64,000 nt of DNA. Source: Isoetes taiwanensis. Its lineage: Eukaryota; Streptophyta; Lycopodiopsida; Isoetales; Isoetaceae. Shown in pieces: positions 36,195 to 47,744 of this stretch. The position numbers and the translations under genes were made by a program. The DNA lies in NCBI GenBank assembly GCA_021234155.1, contig JAJEKV010000006.1, positions 3,627,277 to 3,691,276 on the forward strand, in the 5' to 3' direction. The notes beneath the pieces are model-generated. The model saw nothing but the letters and a program-made list of their open reading frames with translations. It searched no databases and was not told the DNA's origin. The stretch's first letter is position 1. Every line of letters starts with the position of its first letter.

Positions 36195-37560
36195 GTACTG
36201 ATGCCAAAATATCTTGATACATTCCAGTTGGATTTGGTTGCTCAAAAATTACCATGTTTGAGCATGTGCTTCATCAGGTACTGATATGCCTGATTTATAT
36301 TCTATTTGGATGTTGTCATATAGACGAGGAGTCATGCAACTTCCATATAATTTCAGTGATTCAGTATCTGTGCTCTTTGGATCATCTTATAAACCTTGGT
36401 TTCGATGTGGAGAGATGTTTTGTGCTTAAATGTTTATTACCAGCTCAGAGCAGAGCAGTAAATAAGTTTCTACATTTAAGAGGATGAAGATGTCGAGTAT
36501 GCTCCATGTAGTTATTCTCTTATTGTGCTGAAGCATTGTACTTTTCTTAAATATAAATACAAAAAATGTTGTTCTCTCAAAAAAAAAAAAAAAGGAGATG
36601 AAACAAAAATTTGAAAAACAAACTTTTATTCAATGGCTTTGGTGTATTATGGGAGATATTGTTTTTGTTTGAAAAAAAAATATTGGCAAGTTCATGAATA
36701 ACATATAAACCATCAAATATAGCACAAATCCCATAACACACCAAAACGAAAAGTTTGAATTTTTTTTTTCCCGATACACAACACTGCCACGATATCATAT
36801 CTCTTCAATATCTTCATAAAAACTTACTGCACTACAATGATGTAGGACAAAGGACATGACGAGAATGGTCAGTTGTGCAGAGGGTATAGTTTGCAGCTAT
36901 GCAAATCATATTTTAATCAAATAGTGGGGTCTGAAGCCTTATCAAATCCACCCAAAAATTCGTTGTTTTGACCCAGTGAATTTAACCAAATATGTGCATA
37001 TCATACATCAGCAGAAAAGATTCAGAGCGCAATAAAAAACACTCAAAACGAAGTCTGAATTCAAAAATTATGATAAAAACTATATTATCATCAAATCTCC
37101 ATGGCATGCACTTTGCAAATCTTAATAGATCTGGGCCAAATCATATGTCAATGGAAAGCTCTCTATATAAGCTTTCTAAAGTGCCCAAGATCATCTGAAT
37201 TTAACCTCTGTAGCTCAAGTTATGAGCGCAGAAACAATTGATATTCTCTCTCTAGCACTTCTCTTCTTTGTCTATTTTTAGTGACTTAGATAGTACATAC
37301 AATGGTTTGGTAAAAAAGAACCCTTTATAAAAAACTTATTTTTGATTAAAACCCTTTTTATTTCCAAACAAAAATTTGAAAAAGCATTTGCAAACATAAT
37401 AGGCAAACAAAAATTGCAGGTAAAAATATCTTTTCATTTAAATTACGTGGCTAAAATGATTTCAGTGTCCGTTATCACATTAACTTTAACGGAAAAAGAT
37501 CATATAAAATTTGATCATGATATGATCCACGAAATGTGTTTTACCTAAAAATAGAAAGAA
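36195..37560. other. Non-coding; possible retroelement leader or retroposed 3' end with poly-A run
   Basis: An A-run at 36580-36594 follows sequence with an mRNA 3'-end look (AATATAAATAC), so a retroposed 3' end is possible. The remainder is AT-rich with no coding motif. Confidence 0.35.
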
Positions 37561-37562
37561 TC

Positions 37563-38640
37563 ATAAAAAGCCCCTATTCCGATTTTCATAAGCCACTACC
37601 CGACCTTGCTGCATTAACATTGCCCCCAGTGTTTGAACACAAGCATCAGTATAAACCTCAAAGGATTCATTTAAATCGGGTACTTTTAGTATAGGACTAC
37701 TAATCAACAACTCTTTAATAAGCTTAAAAGCGCTTTGTTACATATATACTCGCGATATTTCTTTAAAAGATTCGTGAGTGGAGCTACCACCTTGGAAAAT
37801 TTCGGCACAAATTTTCTATAGTACATAGCCAAACTTAGAAAACTTCTCAACTCAGAAATATTTTCACGTGGTAGCTAGTCTTGCACTGCTTGCAGCTTAC
37901 TTGGATCCGGCGATACTCCCTCCCTCGAGAGAATGTGTCCTAGGTAAGCAGCCCTTTGCTTAAGAAAATCGCAGCTGGATATGTTAGCATAAAGTTTCTG
38001 AGTGCGAACACTTTGCAATACTTGCTCCAAATGAGCAAAATGCTCTTTTAACATTTGTGAATACACAAGTATATCATCAAAGAACACCTCAACAAATTTA
38101 TCCAAATGTTCAGAGAATACTTGATTCGTCAACTTCATATGGGTTGCGTGAGCATTTGGGAGACCAAATGGCATGACTAAGAACGCATAATGCCCTTGAT
38201 GAGTTCGAAATTCCATCATAGGTTCATCACTTTCCTGAATCCTAATTTGATGATATCTAGTATGCAGATCCATCTTAGCGAACAAGTTGGCTCCGCTAAA
38301 ATGATCTAAAATATCATCTATCCGAGGCAACATATACCTAACCTTGATAGTTGCCTTGTTAAAAGCGCAATAATCTATGCACATTCACATAGTTCCATTC
38401 TTTTTAACAAGAAAAATTGGACTTGCAAAAGACTAATTCCTTGCCTTTATAAATGCCCTTACTAGCAGTTCTTTAACTTGATGTTTAACTTCCTCTAACT
38501 CTAGAGGACTAAGATGATACGATGCACGCACCATTGGGTTCACCCTTGACTCAAGCACATGCTCCCTGAAGGCAGTGGCCCTTCCAACAACTCTTTTTGG
38601 AACACATCTTTAAATCTTTCCAAACGATTTTGCAATTCTT
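37563..38640 (-). mobile_element. Ty3-type pol fragment: reverse transcriptase and start of RNase H, decayed
   Basis: Minus-strand order: FKDVFQKEL and YHLSPLELEEVKHQVKELL (protease-RT linker), then FLVKKNGTM, a stop, MCIDYCAFNKATIKVRYMLP, AKMDLHTRYHQIRI and FLVMPFGLPNA. The catalytic box is FVEVFFDDILVYS, next KLYANISSCDFLKQ and LGHILSREGVSPDP. After a frameshift, YTDACVQTLGAMLMQQGRVV starts RNase H. Stops occur at KARN*SFA, GTM*MCI and VQD*LP. The RT core 38384-37875 is open for 169 codons. Orientation is opposite to the integrase fragment at 33.0-34.1 kb, so these are two separate elements. Confidence 0.93.
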
Positions 38641-39229
38641 AGTTAACATCCGAACCTAATTCAGTGTTTACAAGACTTAATCATGACATCATTATGCATG
38701 ATATACATCAAGAAAAAGCATCTCTTTGGATGCATTTCTCAATTGCATTCTTTATCTAAAACATAGACTTGAGAGACTCCTAAAAAGTATAACCCTCCTA
38801 ACAACGCCATTTGCTTCAACAGATTCAAAGCTATGTAGCAGCAAAATCTGTGACTACTGGAGCAGAAGGAGAGAAATGACCGGGGATAGCAAGTTTAGGC
38901 CAGTCAGAAAGAATACCGAAGTATACTAGCATATACCCAAAATATTCCACATACCCACATGAGCCAGGGTTTTTCCGATAGGGGCAACCCAAGAAAGACC
39001 AAGCCATGGGATTATGCCTTTTAGATGCTTAAATTTATTCTTCGTGTATTATCTTTCTGTAACCTTCATCAAGCCCAGATTACTTAAGATTACACTCTTT
39101 TTTGAATTCAGTTAATTTTTGGGTGCTTTTTCTGGCGGCCCTCAAGTGGCACTGCCAACAAAGTTATGCTTTCTTGCCTCCTTTCCCAATCCTATAGCCA
39201 GAACATAGACAAAGGCCATAGACCTGCAA
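38641..39229. other. Intergenic, no feature seen
   Basis: Short frames only, no motif. Confidence 0.5.
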
Positions 39230-39540
39230 AAAACCTAGACGGCCATGGCCTTGCCATAGCCCAACAAAAAAACCTGCCATAGTCTTGCCGACACAGACGA
39301 AGGCCATAGACTCACAGAAAACATAGAAGAAGGCCATGGCCTCAGATGAAGATGGGTTTTGGTGTAAGGCTGCGGTGTTTTTGCATCGGAGGGTCTGCAG
39401 AAGGCACTGCACAAGGCCTTGCATTGGAGGCTTTGCACAAAGCTATGGTTCCTTCTTTGGAGGCTCTGCACAGGGCTTTGCAACCAATTTGCAAGGCCTT
39501 CAATGGATTTGTGGGGCCTTCAATCGAATTTGCGTGAGTA
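39230..39540 (+). repeat. GGCCATGGCC / GGAGGCTTTGCAC low-complexity repeat with small ORF
   Basis: Imperfect repeats of AGGCCATGGCC/TAGACTC and then of GGAGGCTCTGCACAGGGCTT fill this stretch. One plus frame (39346-39537) reads LEALHKAMVPSLEALHRALQ and ends near a good donor (GCGTGAGTAAT at about 39533), and could be an exon. The repetitive DNA explains the frame equally well. No function is assigned. Confidence 0.4.
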
Positions 39541-39626
39541 ATCTGTTACTGGCTGCCTATAATTTCTGTTTTGTGTTGCGTTTCTTGTCTTCTGAGGTAA
39601 TCGGGGCTTGACGAAGGCCATGTCGA

Positions 39627-39675
39627 GGAATCTTCATCACCTGAAGGTTCCTAACCTTTAGGTGATGAAGATTCC
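39627..39675. repeat. Hairpin: 21-bp arms, 7-nt loop, no unpaired base
   Basis: Arm 1 (39627-39647) begins GGAATCTTCATCACCT. Arm 2 (39655-39675) is its reverse complement apart from one position that would be a G.U pair in a plus-strand RNA. The loop is TTCCTAA. Flanks are not complementary, so the structure stops sharply at 21 bp. Confidence 0.9.
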
Positions 39676-39909
39676 CCCACACATGCTATGCGATGCAATA
39701 AAGAAAGACTCGTAAAAGAGAAAAACTAGAGGAAACCTAACTAGGGAGCTGTAGCAAACATATAGGGACTCTGGGAAGACCATGCAAAATCTTGACCATA
39801 CACTTGGATATATCAAGAAATAACACGTGGCAGGCTGAGTACCCAACAACCTGGGAACCAGAACCATATAAATATAGAGAACAACTTTCCAACAATTAGA
39901 TAAAGAGCC

Positions 39910-40510
39910 ATGCAGCTAAGGTTCCAGGTAATTTCCTCACTCATAATATTGCTGAACACAGGACTCCAATTGATTCCCCATTGCCTAGCTTTATTTTCAT
40001 CTTCTTCTCTCAGGGTTTTTCTCGCTTGGGGTTTTCTAGGCGCTTTCTATAAGCCATGTGTACCGAGGTGTTACCCTGTCTCTCCAGATAGCCCATAAGG
40101 CATAGACTCTTATTATGTTCCATGCAGGTGAGTATTATCCCATGGCTAGAGAGCATAACTTCATTGATTATTGTTAGTTTTTGCAGGCTTTGGATGCATT
40201 TTTCCATACTTCTCGGGCTTGACCACAAGACCAGAACACGTGCTTTTGGTCTTCTAGATTTGAGACTGTAAAATTGTTCTATAACAAGTAGTACAAATAG
40301 TGTAAAATCTTATAGCTACTCTTTTACCAAACTAAAATCGCAGAAGTTTATAGATCCATTCTATTTTGGTTGGCATCGTTTGTTTTCTGAATTATAATTG
40401 CAAAATACTATTTAGCGACTCTCTAGGTTTATGCTTCGCTTTAGGAAGTACAATAATGGCGCCATAGTCAAGTTCTCGGTGGAGCTATGGACAAGCAGCT
40501 CACACAGGTA
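39910..40510 (+). other. Chain of consensus splice sites, possible spliced non-coding transcript
   Basis: Plus-strand donors CAG|GTAATT (about 39929), CAG|GTGAGT (about 40128) and CAG|GTAGTA (about 40508) alternate with acceptors TTCTCTCAG|G (about 40012), TTTTTGCAG|G (about 40187) and CTCTAG|G (about 40428). Reading across the first junction gives only 18 codons before a stop. A spliced non-coding RNA, a 5' leader or coincidence are possible. It lies just downstream of the BAHD gene, antisense to it. Confidence 0.25.
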
Positions 40511-40594
40511 GTACTTTTGTTCTATTTTTTTGCTTTTTTTTGGCCGCTGTAGCATGGTAAGCAATATGAAGCCGCAATAAGTATAAGCTCCGTT

Positions 40595-42061
40595 TTAGAC
40601 AAGGAGACCATCATAGACCAGGTTTTCAAAGGCAACCATGGATTGAGAGTCAAGGCAAAGATACAAACTGCAGCAACCATCATCTTTAGGGCTGGGCAAC
40701 ATCACAACAAAATCCGCTAGATCATTAGGAACAGGGCCATAATAGGTGGGTTTTCCCCAGCCCAAATCAAATTCATAAAAAGGCAACCTCCACCATGCTG
40801 AGAAGCAAAGAGACCCCTGTAATTTTGCAGGTCCAATCCTATAAATCTCCCACCAATCCGTCCAGGACCTAACGTATTCATCACTTGCAGAATTCAAAGC
40901 TTTCTGTATCTCCTTAACTATGGTAGACATGGCGGAGCACCGCAGTTCGCCATAGCTCATGCTTGCACATCTTTTGCACATATGCCATTGCACGAGAATT
41001 CCCTTGGAAGTTTTGGTTCCGACTTTTGCTTGAAATCTACCAAAAATAGCAAGGATCTCTCCTCTGCAGGCTTGTTCTTTGATGCAGCATATAGCTTCCA
41101 GAAATGAGCCACCATGGCTTCAAATGTGGAGCATCTTTTTAGATCCTCCATCGCCATGGACTTGAGGATTCTCAACATGGGTTCTGTAAATTTGAAGGTT
41201 TTGAATACTTGATTCGGTATGGTCTTTGTGTTGCCTTTTTTGTTTGAGACTATTGAATCTGTTCTAAGAGGGATTTGGTCTACAGTTGATACATTGAGGG
41301 ATTTAAGCAGAATATTCTGATATAGAGTTGGATTTAGTGGTGTTCTTGCTGCAAGGGCTTCTCTTTTTGGATTAGGCCATAGTTTAATGCCTTCTCCTCT
41401 TGCCAAAGAGCCTAGATTGATAAAAAAATCTGTGGCTGATCTTCCATCTAAGATGCAATGAAGGTTCCACATGCCAAATGCAAAGCCTCCACACTTGAAC
41501 TTGGTTACCTGCAACATAGAAATCAAAATTCGATTGATTTGATTTGAATTTTCACATCCAAGGAGACCAAAGGTAGCCTATTAGACAAACAACTTGCCAT
41601 TTATGAATAGGATACAAAGATTATAAACTACTTACCTGAATCCTTACTAGAGGAGTATCAAATAAGCCCTCCCCATCCGCGCTCGGGGCTAAAAGCTTTC
41701 TGAAATGAGGATTTGGATTTGACAGATCCCCTAGCTCATGCATACAAATGTCAGCACATACTGCAGCAAATAAAATACCATCCTCATTGCAGTCAATCTC
41801 CATTCTTTTTTCAGCACGATTAAATCTGAGCCTTCCTGCAATGAAGTAATATGGCACTAAGATCTGTCGCATCGCATCCACAACAGTAGGGATCAAATTG
41901 TTGATAGGCTTTTTAGGATCTGCAGCAAAGAAGTACACTGATTCAACAGGATAGATGGACTCCTGGTCTATGTTGCAAAGGAAGAAGGCATGGTGCGTTG
42001 TTGGTTGTGCTGGAGTAAGAAGGCATTTATTTTCCAATGTAACGTGGAAGTCCATGGCCAT
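40595..42061 (-). CDS. BAHD-family acyltransferase, two exons, one frameshift
   Basis: Exon 1 is 42061-41636 and exon 2 is 41508-40595. The donor CAG|GTAAGT and acceptor TTGCAG|GTAACC join VRIQ to VTKFKCGGFAFGMWN. The protein starts MAMDFHVTLENKCLLTPAQP and has the BAHD layout. The catalytic HxxxD motif is HCILDG at about residue 160, and the structural DFGWG motif appears as DLGWG (YEFDLGWGKPTYYGP) near the C-terminus. Without the frame break the length would be about 445 residues, normal for the family. BAHD enzymes move acyl groups from CoA thioesters to alcohols or amines in phenolic and ester metabolism, usually in the cytosol. Substrate cannot be read from the sequence. Two extra bases at 40958-40959 (between VQA and SYGEL) shift the frame. 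DLGWG is a mild departure from consensus. It is either a young pseudogene or a sequencing error. Confidence 0.85.
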
Positions 42062-42730
42062 GGTAATTTGGACATAAGATATGTTGCATATTCCACCTTA
42101 TTTATAGGAGCATTGACTTACCATCCTCTTTGCATGCTCTCGTGGATTCATGGATCCTTCATGAATTCTATGACGTGGAATAATTAGCTTGGGGCTTTTT
42201 GACATCATGAATCTTTCATGCCTCTTTTGTTGTTGATACTAACTTAATTCTCTTACTTGTTTTGATGTGGCAGGAAGGTATCTTTGTATACACGAAAGGT
42301 GACTTACATGACATTCTTGGCATGGAAATAGGGCGACTATCGACTCTCGTTCGCACCGAGCCCCATTGATATGACATGGAAACCTGTTAGTCGTCGCTAG
42401 AGAGCAATGCAACATTTATATGAATAGATAGAGATAGAAAAGGCTACAACATGGTGTGTGAAACAAGTTCTTATAAAGCAGTGCTTGTAGCACATGTTGG
42501 TGTAACAAATAAGAATAACATCTAATAATATCTGTACATGTATTTTTATGCATATTTATACTTTGTTGGTATCTCTGTTTAGCATGCTCAATGATAGAAA
42601 GGTGTTACCCTCCTATCATAAGGTGAGATTGTTTGCCTTTTGATCCCTTTTTCATTAGCCTTAATAGTTGAAAGGTTGTTTGAGATGTCTATAGTCAACA
42701 TGTGATCCGCTCTTACCAGCAGACTATTAA
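42062..42730. other. 5' flank of the BAHD gene, nothing specific seen
   Basis: A TATTTATAGG element about 35-45 bp above the start codon (about 42098-42107 as TTATTTATAG on plus) could serve the plus strand only. I could not identify a confident TATA box for the minus-strand gene. Confidence 0.3.
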
Positions 42731-42850
42731 TCATTTGTTAGTTATAAAGTATACTACTATAAACTACCAAGTGGTTGAATTCCTAGCTTATCATTTGTTA
42801 GTTATAAAGTATACTACTATAAACTACCAAGTGGTTGAATTCCTAGCTTT
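42731..42850. repeat. 60-bp tandem duplication, two units
   Basis: Units 42731-42790 and 42791-42850 both begin TCATTTGTTAGTTATAAAGT and end GAATTCCTAGCTT(A/T). They are identical except for the last base, so this is a very recent event. Confidence 0.97.
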
Positions 42851-42974
42851 TCATGTCAAATTTTATTTCAGGTCATCTCTGGGCTTAAATTTTTTGGTGG
42901 CACTGCTTAGGGCTCTGTCACAATGACCGAAATTTCAGCCCTCTGGAGGTTAGCGTCAGCTTGCCTGGGTGTCA

Positions 42975-43063
42975 GGGTTTCTTGTGGGAAACTGGTAATA
43001 GCAACACTACTCGAAGTTAACGCCCCTCATGTTGCCGCACTAGAGTTTTTCCACAAGAAACCC
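42975..43063. repeat. Fold-back repeat, about 16-bp arms
   Basis: GGGTTTCTTGTGGGAAA (42975-42991) is complementary to TTTCCACAAGAAACCC (43048-43063) with one bulged G. The loop is about 56 nt. It may be a small inverted-repeat element or a structured RNA. Confidence 0.75.
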
Positions 43064-43069
43064 CTTCTA

Positions 43070-44040
43070 TCCAGGTGGTTATATGGCAAATATTGTTAAT
43101 CTAAACATATATAAAGCAGTTTCTAATTTTTTTTTTGGTCCCTCCCTATTTTTTCTGCGCCCTAATCCTTTTGTTTATTTCGATGCCACGTTTTCATGGC
43201 AGAGCAACTGGAGATTCTTGCAATTTGGGGAACGTTTCATGGCAGAGCAACTAGAGCGAAGCCCCTCTACTAGGGTTTGATTCTTGCAATGCACCCCTAA
43301 TTTTGCCAATTCCGACCACGAAAGAGCTGGTTCTGTTGCCTTCACTGGTTCTTAGAGCCGATTATGGCGTCGCAAACAACAATGATCTCAAGCAATCTGG
43401 CCTTATTCAAGCAATCTGCCCTCGCTCGGTTCTGTTGGGCTCAAATACGACATCGCCTAGCATGCTTAACCTAGCATGGCTTTTGTCTTCTAACGACCTT
43501 TTTGTACGACAGTTACTTCCTTCCAAAAGGAGCGCCAAGAGGTAATGATTTAATTCGGTATGAAAAGAAGAAAAAGCTTCTTTTATTGGATTTGATCTCC
43601 CCTGTTTTTGCTGAGGTCTCCTCTATTTCGCTGCTAAGCTCTCCAGTGTTTGGTTATGGTGCCTCAAATGTTTTGCAGGTTCTGGTTATGGTGATTGCAG
43701 AGCATTCAAGGCTGCCGGATAACTTAGGGATAGGGACAGGCTTCGAGACAGAGGGAGCAGGGAGCTGGATGAGAGGCATATGGCTAGCGATGGTGCCCTT
43801 AGAACCTCGGTTCGATATCAGGATGAAGTAAATCTTGATGTGCGCCATACCACATGAATGCATTTAGAGCCCACATCCGAAGTAGGAGCAACAAATTTAC
43901 AAATGAGAAAATAAGCTTTTGAAGAAACACTGCTTTAAAATGACAGAATAGAATACCTTTGTTGAGACACAACGGTAATGCAGCTGCAATGTCAAATAAA
44001 AAGATGACCAACAAGAGATGCAAGATAAAGTTCTTTATTT
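43070..44040. other. No supported gene
   Basis: A short duplication of TTTCATGGCAGAGCAACT lies at about 43193 and 43236. The plus frame 43502-43831 has no motif. Confidence 0.4.
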
Positions 44041-44061
44041 TCCCTTGCCGGAATTGAATTC

Positions 44062-44268
44062 CTAACAACCCATCAGCTCGAACCCAAAACTAGGATGCAT
44101 TTTTTGAGCAAAGCCAATCTCTTTCTCTGTAAAAGGAAGGATGAACGAGTCTAAGCGTAGGTTTTCAACGCGGCCAAGGAGAAGATCTTGGTCCTCTGGT
44201 GTAAAACATAGGATTGCATGGCATTGAAAGAAGAAGGGATGGATCATGATGAACAAAACAGAAGACAT
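44062..44268 (-). other. Unrecognised coding-like segment, possible exon
   Basis: The minus strand reads FTPEDQDLLLGRVENLRLDS then PFTEKEIGFAQKMHPSFGFE, with protein-like composition. It could begin after a TTTTACACCAG acceptor at about 44200 and end at a GG|GTTGTT donor at about 44067. I do not recognise the family and found no partner exon. Confidence 0.3.
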
Positions 44269-44299
44269 AGGTATTAGACTAGGTAGATGAAATGAATCA

Positions 44300-45255
44300 G
44301 TCCAAAATGGAGGCTACAACAGCCGCGTCCTGGAGACTTTGTATTAATTCAAAGTCTATAGAAAGGTTATTTGGTGTGGCCGGCACGCCCAAAGATTTGC
44401 TCGAAACTGTAAGCTTAGCACAGCTAACAAAACAAAAAACGAAAGCTACTCTGCTTTTTACTACTAGGAGAAATAAAATAGGATTTGGGTTGGAATGCAT
44501 GGAATTTTGTAAAGCATTAAATGTCATGCCGACAAATTCCACCCTATTCTCAAAATATCTAGAATCATGCATTTCCACCTACAAATCAATGTTTATGTGC
44601 GCGTCATTTTGGGGTGCAGTGTACTCTCAATCAAACCCCCCAATTTTAATGAAACTTTCTTTTTGATGAAGGTATATGATTTTGATGAAGGTATATGACT
44701 TAAGGCCAGATTCAACATCGTCAATTAGCCCGCAACCTATGAAAATTGACCATATCCGCTTCAACTGACCTACAATTACACTCTCCGTGACAATTGCAAC
44801 CTTATTGCCAATGTGGCTTTGAAATTCATGGTTCAACTATCGACCGATTTTTGCCTGACAGTTAGGCACTTGAGAATGGGCAAGAACATGTGTTTCCTTC
44901 CAACACTCATTGGCTTCCTTGATTGTTGGGTTGCCAAGTACTTGCAGCATTTTCTGTTTCCAAAACTTAATCTCACAAATCGTTCAAACAACTAAATGAA
45001 TAAAACAATTATCCATGACACCTAGCCTCGGCCATGTGATAATTGAACTTAAAATTTCCTAAATCACTAGCAAATATGTGCTCGTCCAGGAAAACAAAAA
45101 TTAATTCAACTCACATTGACATATATAAAAGACATTGGACATGCATACAAAACAAACTCATGCCTAAAACCATATTCGTTATTTTTTTGCATTGCTTTCA
45201 ATATGGAGGTTAGAGTTCTCCAAGTTAGACACATTTAGTCTCCGTTGCCACGAGT
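44300..45255. other. Intergenic, no supported gene
   Basis: Open frames on both strands at 44292-44666 shadow each other and lack motifs. A GATGAAGGTATATGA(T/C)T duplication lies at about 44665-44700. Confidence 0.4.
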
Positions 45256-45260
45256 AGGGC

Positions 45261-45310
45261 AAAAGAAATGTTCGCAATGGCCTTGGCCGCCGCTGTAAAT
45301 TTCTAGTATA
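45261..45310 (-). mobile_element. Transposon-end-like sequence with GC palindrome (CACTA-like), copy 1
   Basis: On the minus strand, ACTAGAAATTTACAGCGGCG leads into GCCAAGGCC and TGCGAACATTTCTTTTG. The same sequence with few changes occurs on the plus strand at 58567-58620. CACTA-superfamily ends often start CACTA.AAGAAA and carry GC-rich inverted motifs, so this may be one eroded terminus. No transposase is seen, and the orientation would put the element to the left of 45310. Confidence 0.5.
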
Positions 45311-45323
45311 GGTAATTAATTGT

Positions 45324-45434
45324 AAGGAATGAGTTGCAACTGAACCCATATTATAAAATAAAGGAATGAGTTGCAACTGAACCCATATTATAAAATAAAG
45401 GAATGAGTTGCAACTGAACCCATATTATAAAATA
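45324..45434. repeat. 37-bp perfect tandem repeat, three units
   Basis: Units 45324-45360, 45361-45397 and 45398-45434 each read AAGGAATGAGTTGCAACTGA followed by ACCCATATTATAAAATA. All three are identical, so this is a minisatellite or very recent slippage. Confidence 0.97.
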
Positions 45435-46678
45435 AAACTATAATGTATTTTCCTTGATTGAGAATCGAAAAATTAGCGCACACATTCAAGACATTAACTA
45501 GCGATAATGTAGGCTTGGGGCGTGAGGTGGGGTAAAAAAGAATGGTTGTGGGCAATTGATGAAGCTAAATGGAGATAGTTTGAATATAGATGTTGTGGAA
45601 TGTGTAGTGAGAAGAAGAGGTGAATGGGAGCAGTACTACTTCATGCAAGCTTGTGTTAAGAAATAATGAGTTGGGTTATTTTAGAACCATTGATCACCCT
45701 TGTTAATGAATCGTAATGGTGTTAACAAAATGTATTACAATCAAATAGTTTATTTGGTTTGTTTTTACAAGTTGTAACCATGATGAGTTGGTAATTTTTT
45801 GTAGGAGTATATAATTGTATGCATCACTAAACTCTAAAAGTTTATGCTTCCTTCTTGTACGTATTTTGGAGAGTGCATAGAAAATGGTGTCAAACATAAA
45901 TGTTTTTGTTTTCCTTAAGAACATACACGTGAAAACCAATCTTAGATAACAATCTTCAAGAAAAAGCAAGACATTCTCCAACATAAATGACCAAGCGTTG
46001 CCATAACCACTCTGGTGTGTTATTAGCAACATCTCCGTTGCAGCATTGGTTTATTACTGCAACTTTCCAATTAGCACAAACCGACCTGCAAAAACTTGTT
46101 GGCTGTAAAAATGGTTCTATAGTAGCCATATTTTAGAAGAATGCTGTTGTTTCCAAATAGATTTGTCATAAAAAATAAATTTGTATGGTCTGCATATCCT
46201 GCATTGATGGACCATATCGAAGCGTATCAATGTGTACACTTGAAGCAAAAATCGAAACAAGCAAGTAAAACCAATTTTGTTGCAAAAATCCAAACAAGCA
46301 ACTAAAATCACTTTTGTTTTCAGCAATCAGATAAGCAATGAGAATGCTTATTTCCAAAAGAGCCAGCTAAATACATTGGTCAACATACCACGAATTAGTA
46401 CACTAAATGCTACAAAATTTGGAAATTTTGGATCACATGTATTGGTCAGCAACTATATATGAGCAAAGCAATAAGCACAATCTCATTTTTTTTCTGGAAC
46501 ATCTGGCTGCCTCTAGTATCCACAGCTACAGCTTACTTTGTGGGAGTTTGCTCTTGATTCTATATAAACCTCGTTGTCAGTGCTGCTTGTTCTGGCATTT
46601 CAACTTTTTCTTGTCTAGTAAAATAGTCTCACACACTATATCTTGTGTCAGTGCGTCCAACTTCTTTACAATAAGTTG
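45435..46678. other. Intergenic, no supported gene
   Basis: AT-rich. Frames at 45703-46032 and 46117-46357 (minus) have no recognisable motif. A near-duplicate AAAAATC(C/G)AAACAAGCAA(C/G)TAAAA lies around 46248-46312. Confidence 0.45.
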
Positions 46679-47092
46679 CTAACGCAACAAAGGGTTGCTC
46701 TCTATACAATTTCTCTGCAAGAAACTTACAATACGCTTTGAAGGATCTACAGCGGCAGTCTTCATTTTTGAGAAAAACCTGTCATGCCCATTTATTTTGC
46801 CAGATGATAGATGATGTTCACCTTCAATATCACAATCGTGAAGGTTTTTGTATTGTTGCATCTCTTTCTCGAAGAAATTGGCATTATATTCTTGAATCAC
46901 CCAACATTATTTTCTGGAAAGCTTCGCACTCCTGCCAATTCCAAAAGATTCCTCTTCGTTTCACCATTCTCTGCTACCCTTTCATGCTTGTTCCTTCTGG
47001 ACGAAAATGATATGACATCTTCATCGGATGCATCTTCAATCTCTTCTTTAACGATGCTGGCAGATCTCATTGCACTTGTGCTTGGAAGGTTG
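46679..47092 (-). CDS. Unrecognised C-terminal coding segment with one frameshift
   Basis: A minus frame reads SSRSFNLPSTSAMRSASIVK, then EEIEDASDEDVISFSSRRNK and LLELAGVRSFPENNVG before a stop at about 46899. The next frame continues without a gap: VIQEYNANFFEKEMQQYKNL, then DPSKRIVSFLQRN and a stop at 46679. One base missing from the C3 run at 46900-46902 would join them. An ATG at 47070 is available, or an exon could begin after an acceptor near 47095. The acidic-then-basic composition suggests a soluble, perhaps nuclear, protein, but I see no domain I can name. It is probably the last exon of a gene whose 5' part I could not find, or a small stand-alone gene. Confidence 0.45.
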
Positions 47093-47744
47093 AAAGACCT
47101 CGACGAAATGAATTTGCATGATTAAATTTAACAGACAAAGAAGAGGCAGAGGAATCCAATAGCTAGATCAAGTCTTGCTTTGGATGCTGCAAATCATGAT
47201 CCGATTACAAATGAAAACGGTGGCCACAAGACACAGAAAACACGAAAGAGAGCATACTTGAAAGTTGGGTTTCTTCATTGCCACAAAGGGATGCTGCTTT
47301 GCTGCTCTAGTGCTGAACAATCAGTTGAAAACCCAATTTGAACACTCTGAAACTTGATCCCTGTCTCATTTGATGTATTACAGCTCTATTGATGCCAGAA
47401 ATAAAAAACTTTTGCATCTCTAAACCGTTCTTACCCTAAATCTGATTACCTCTTCTTCTTTATAACGGACTTTAGGGCTGAGAATCGGGATTCCGGTCTA
47501 CAGCTCTGGCTGCCTTCTTGTATGCTGGCTATGGGCACGCCTCTTTCAAGGCCTGCAGCATCTGCTTTCAGACAAGCAAGAAAGCCAGAAAAAGGCAAGC
47601 AAGAAAGCCACAAATAGGGAAGCAAGAAATCCAGAATAGAGACAGGAAAAGAGGGTCGTGGAAGCCAACTATAAAATGTCCAATAAAACACAAAAAGGGA
47701 ATTTTTACAGCTTACAAATTTACTATTGCCTATAACGTTCTCCA

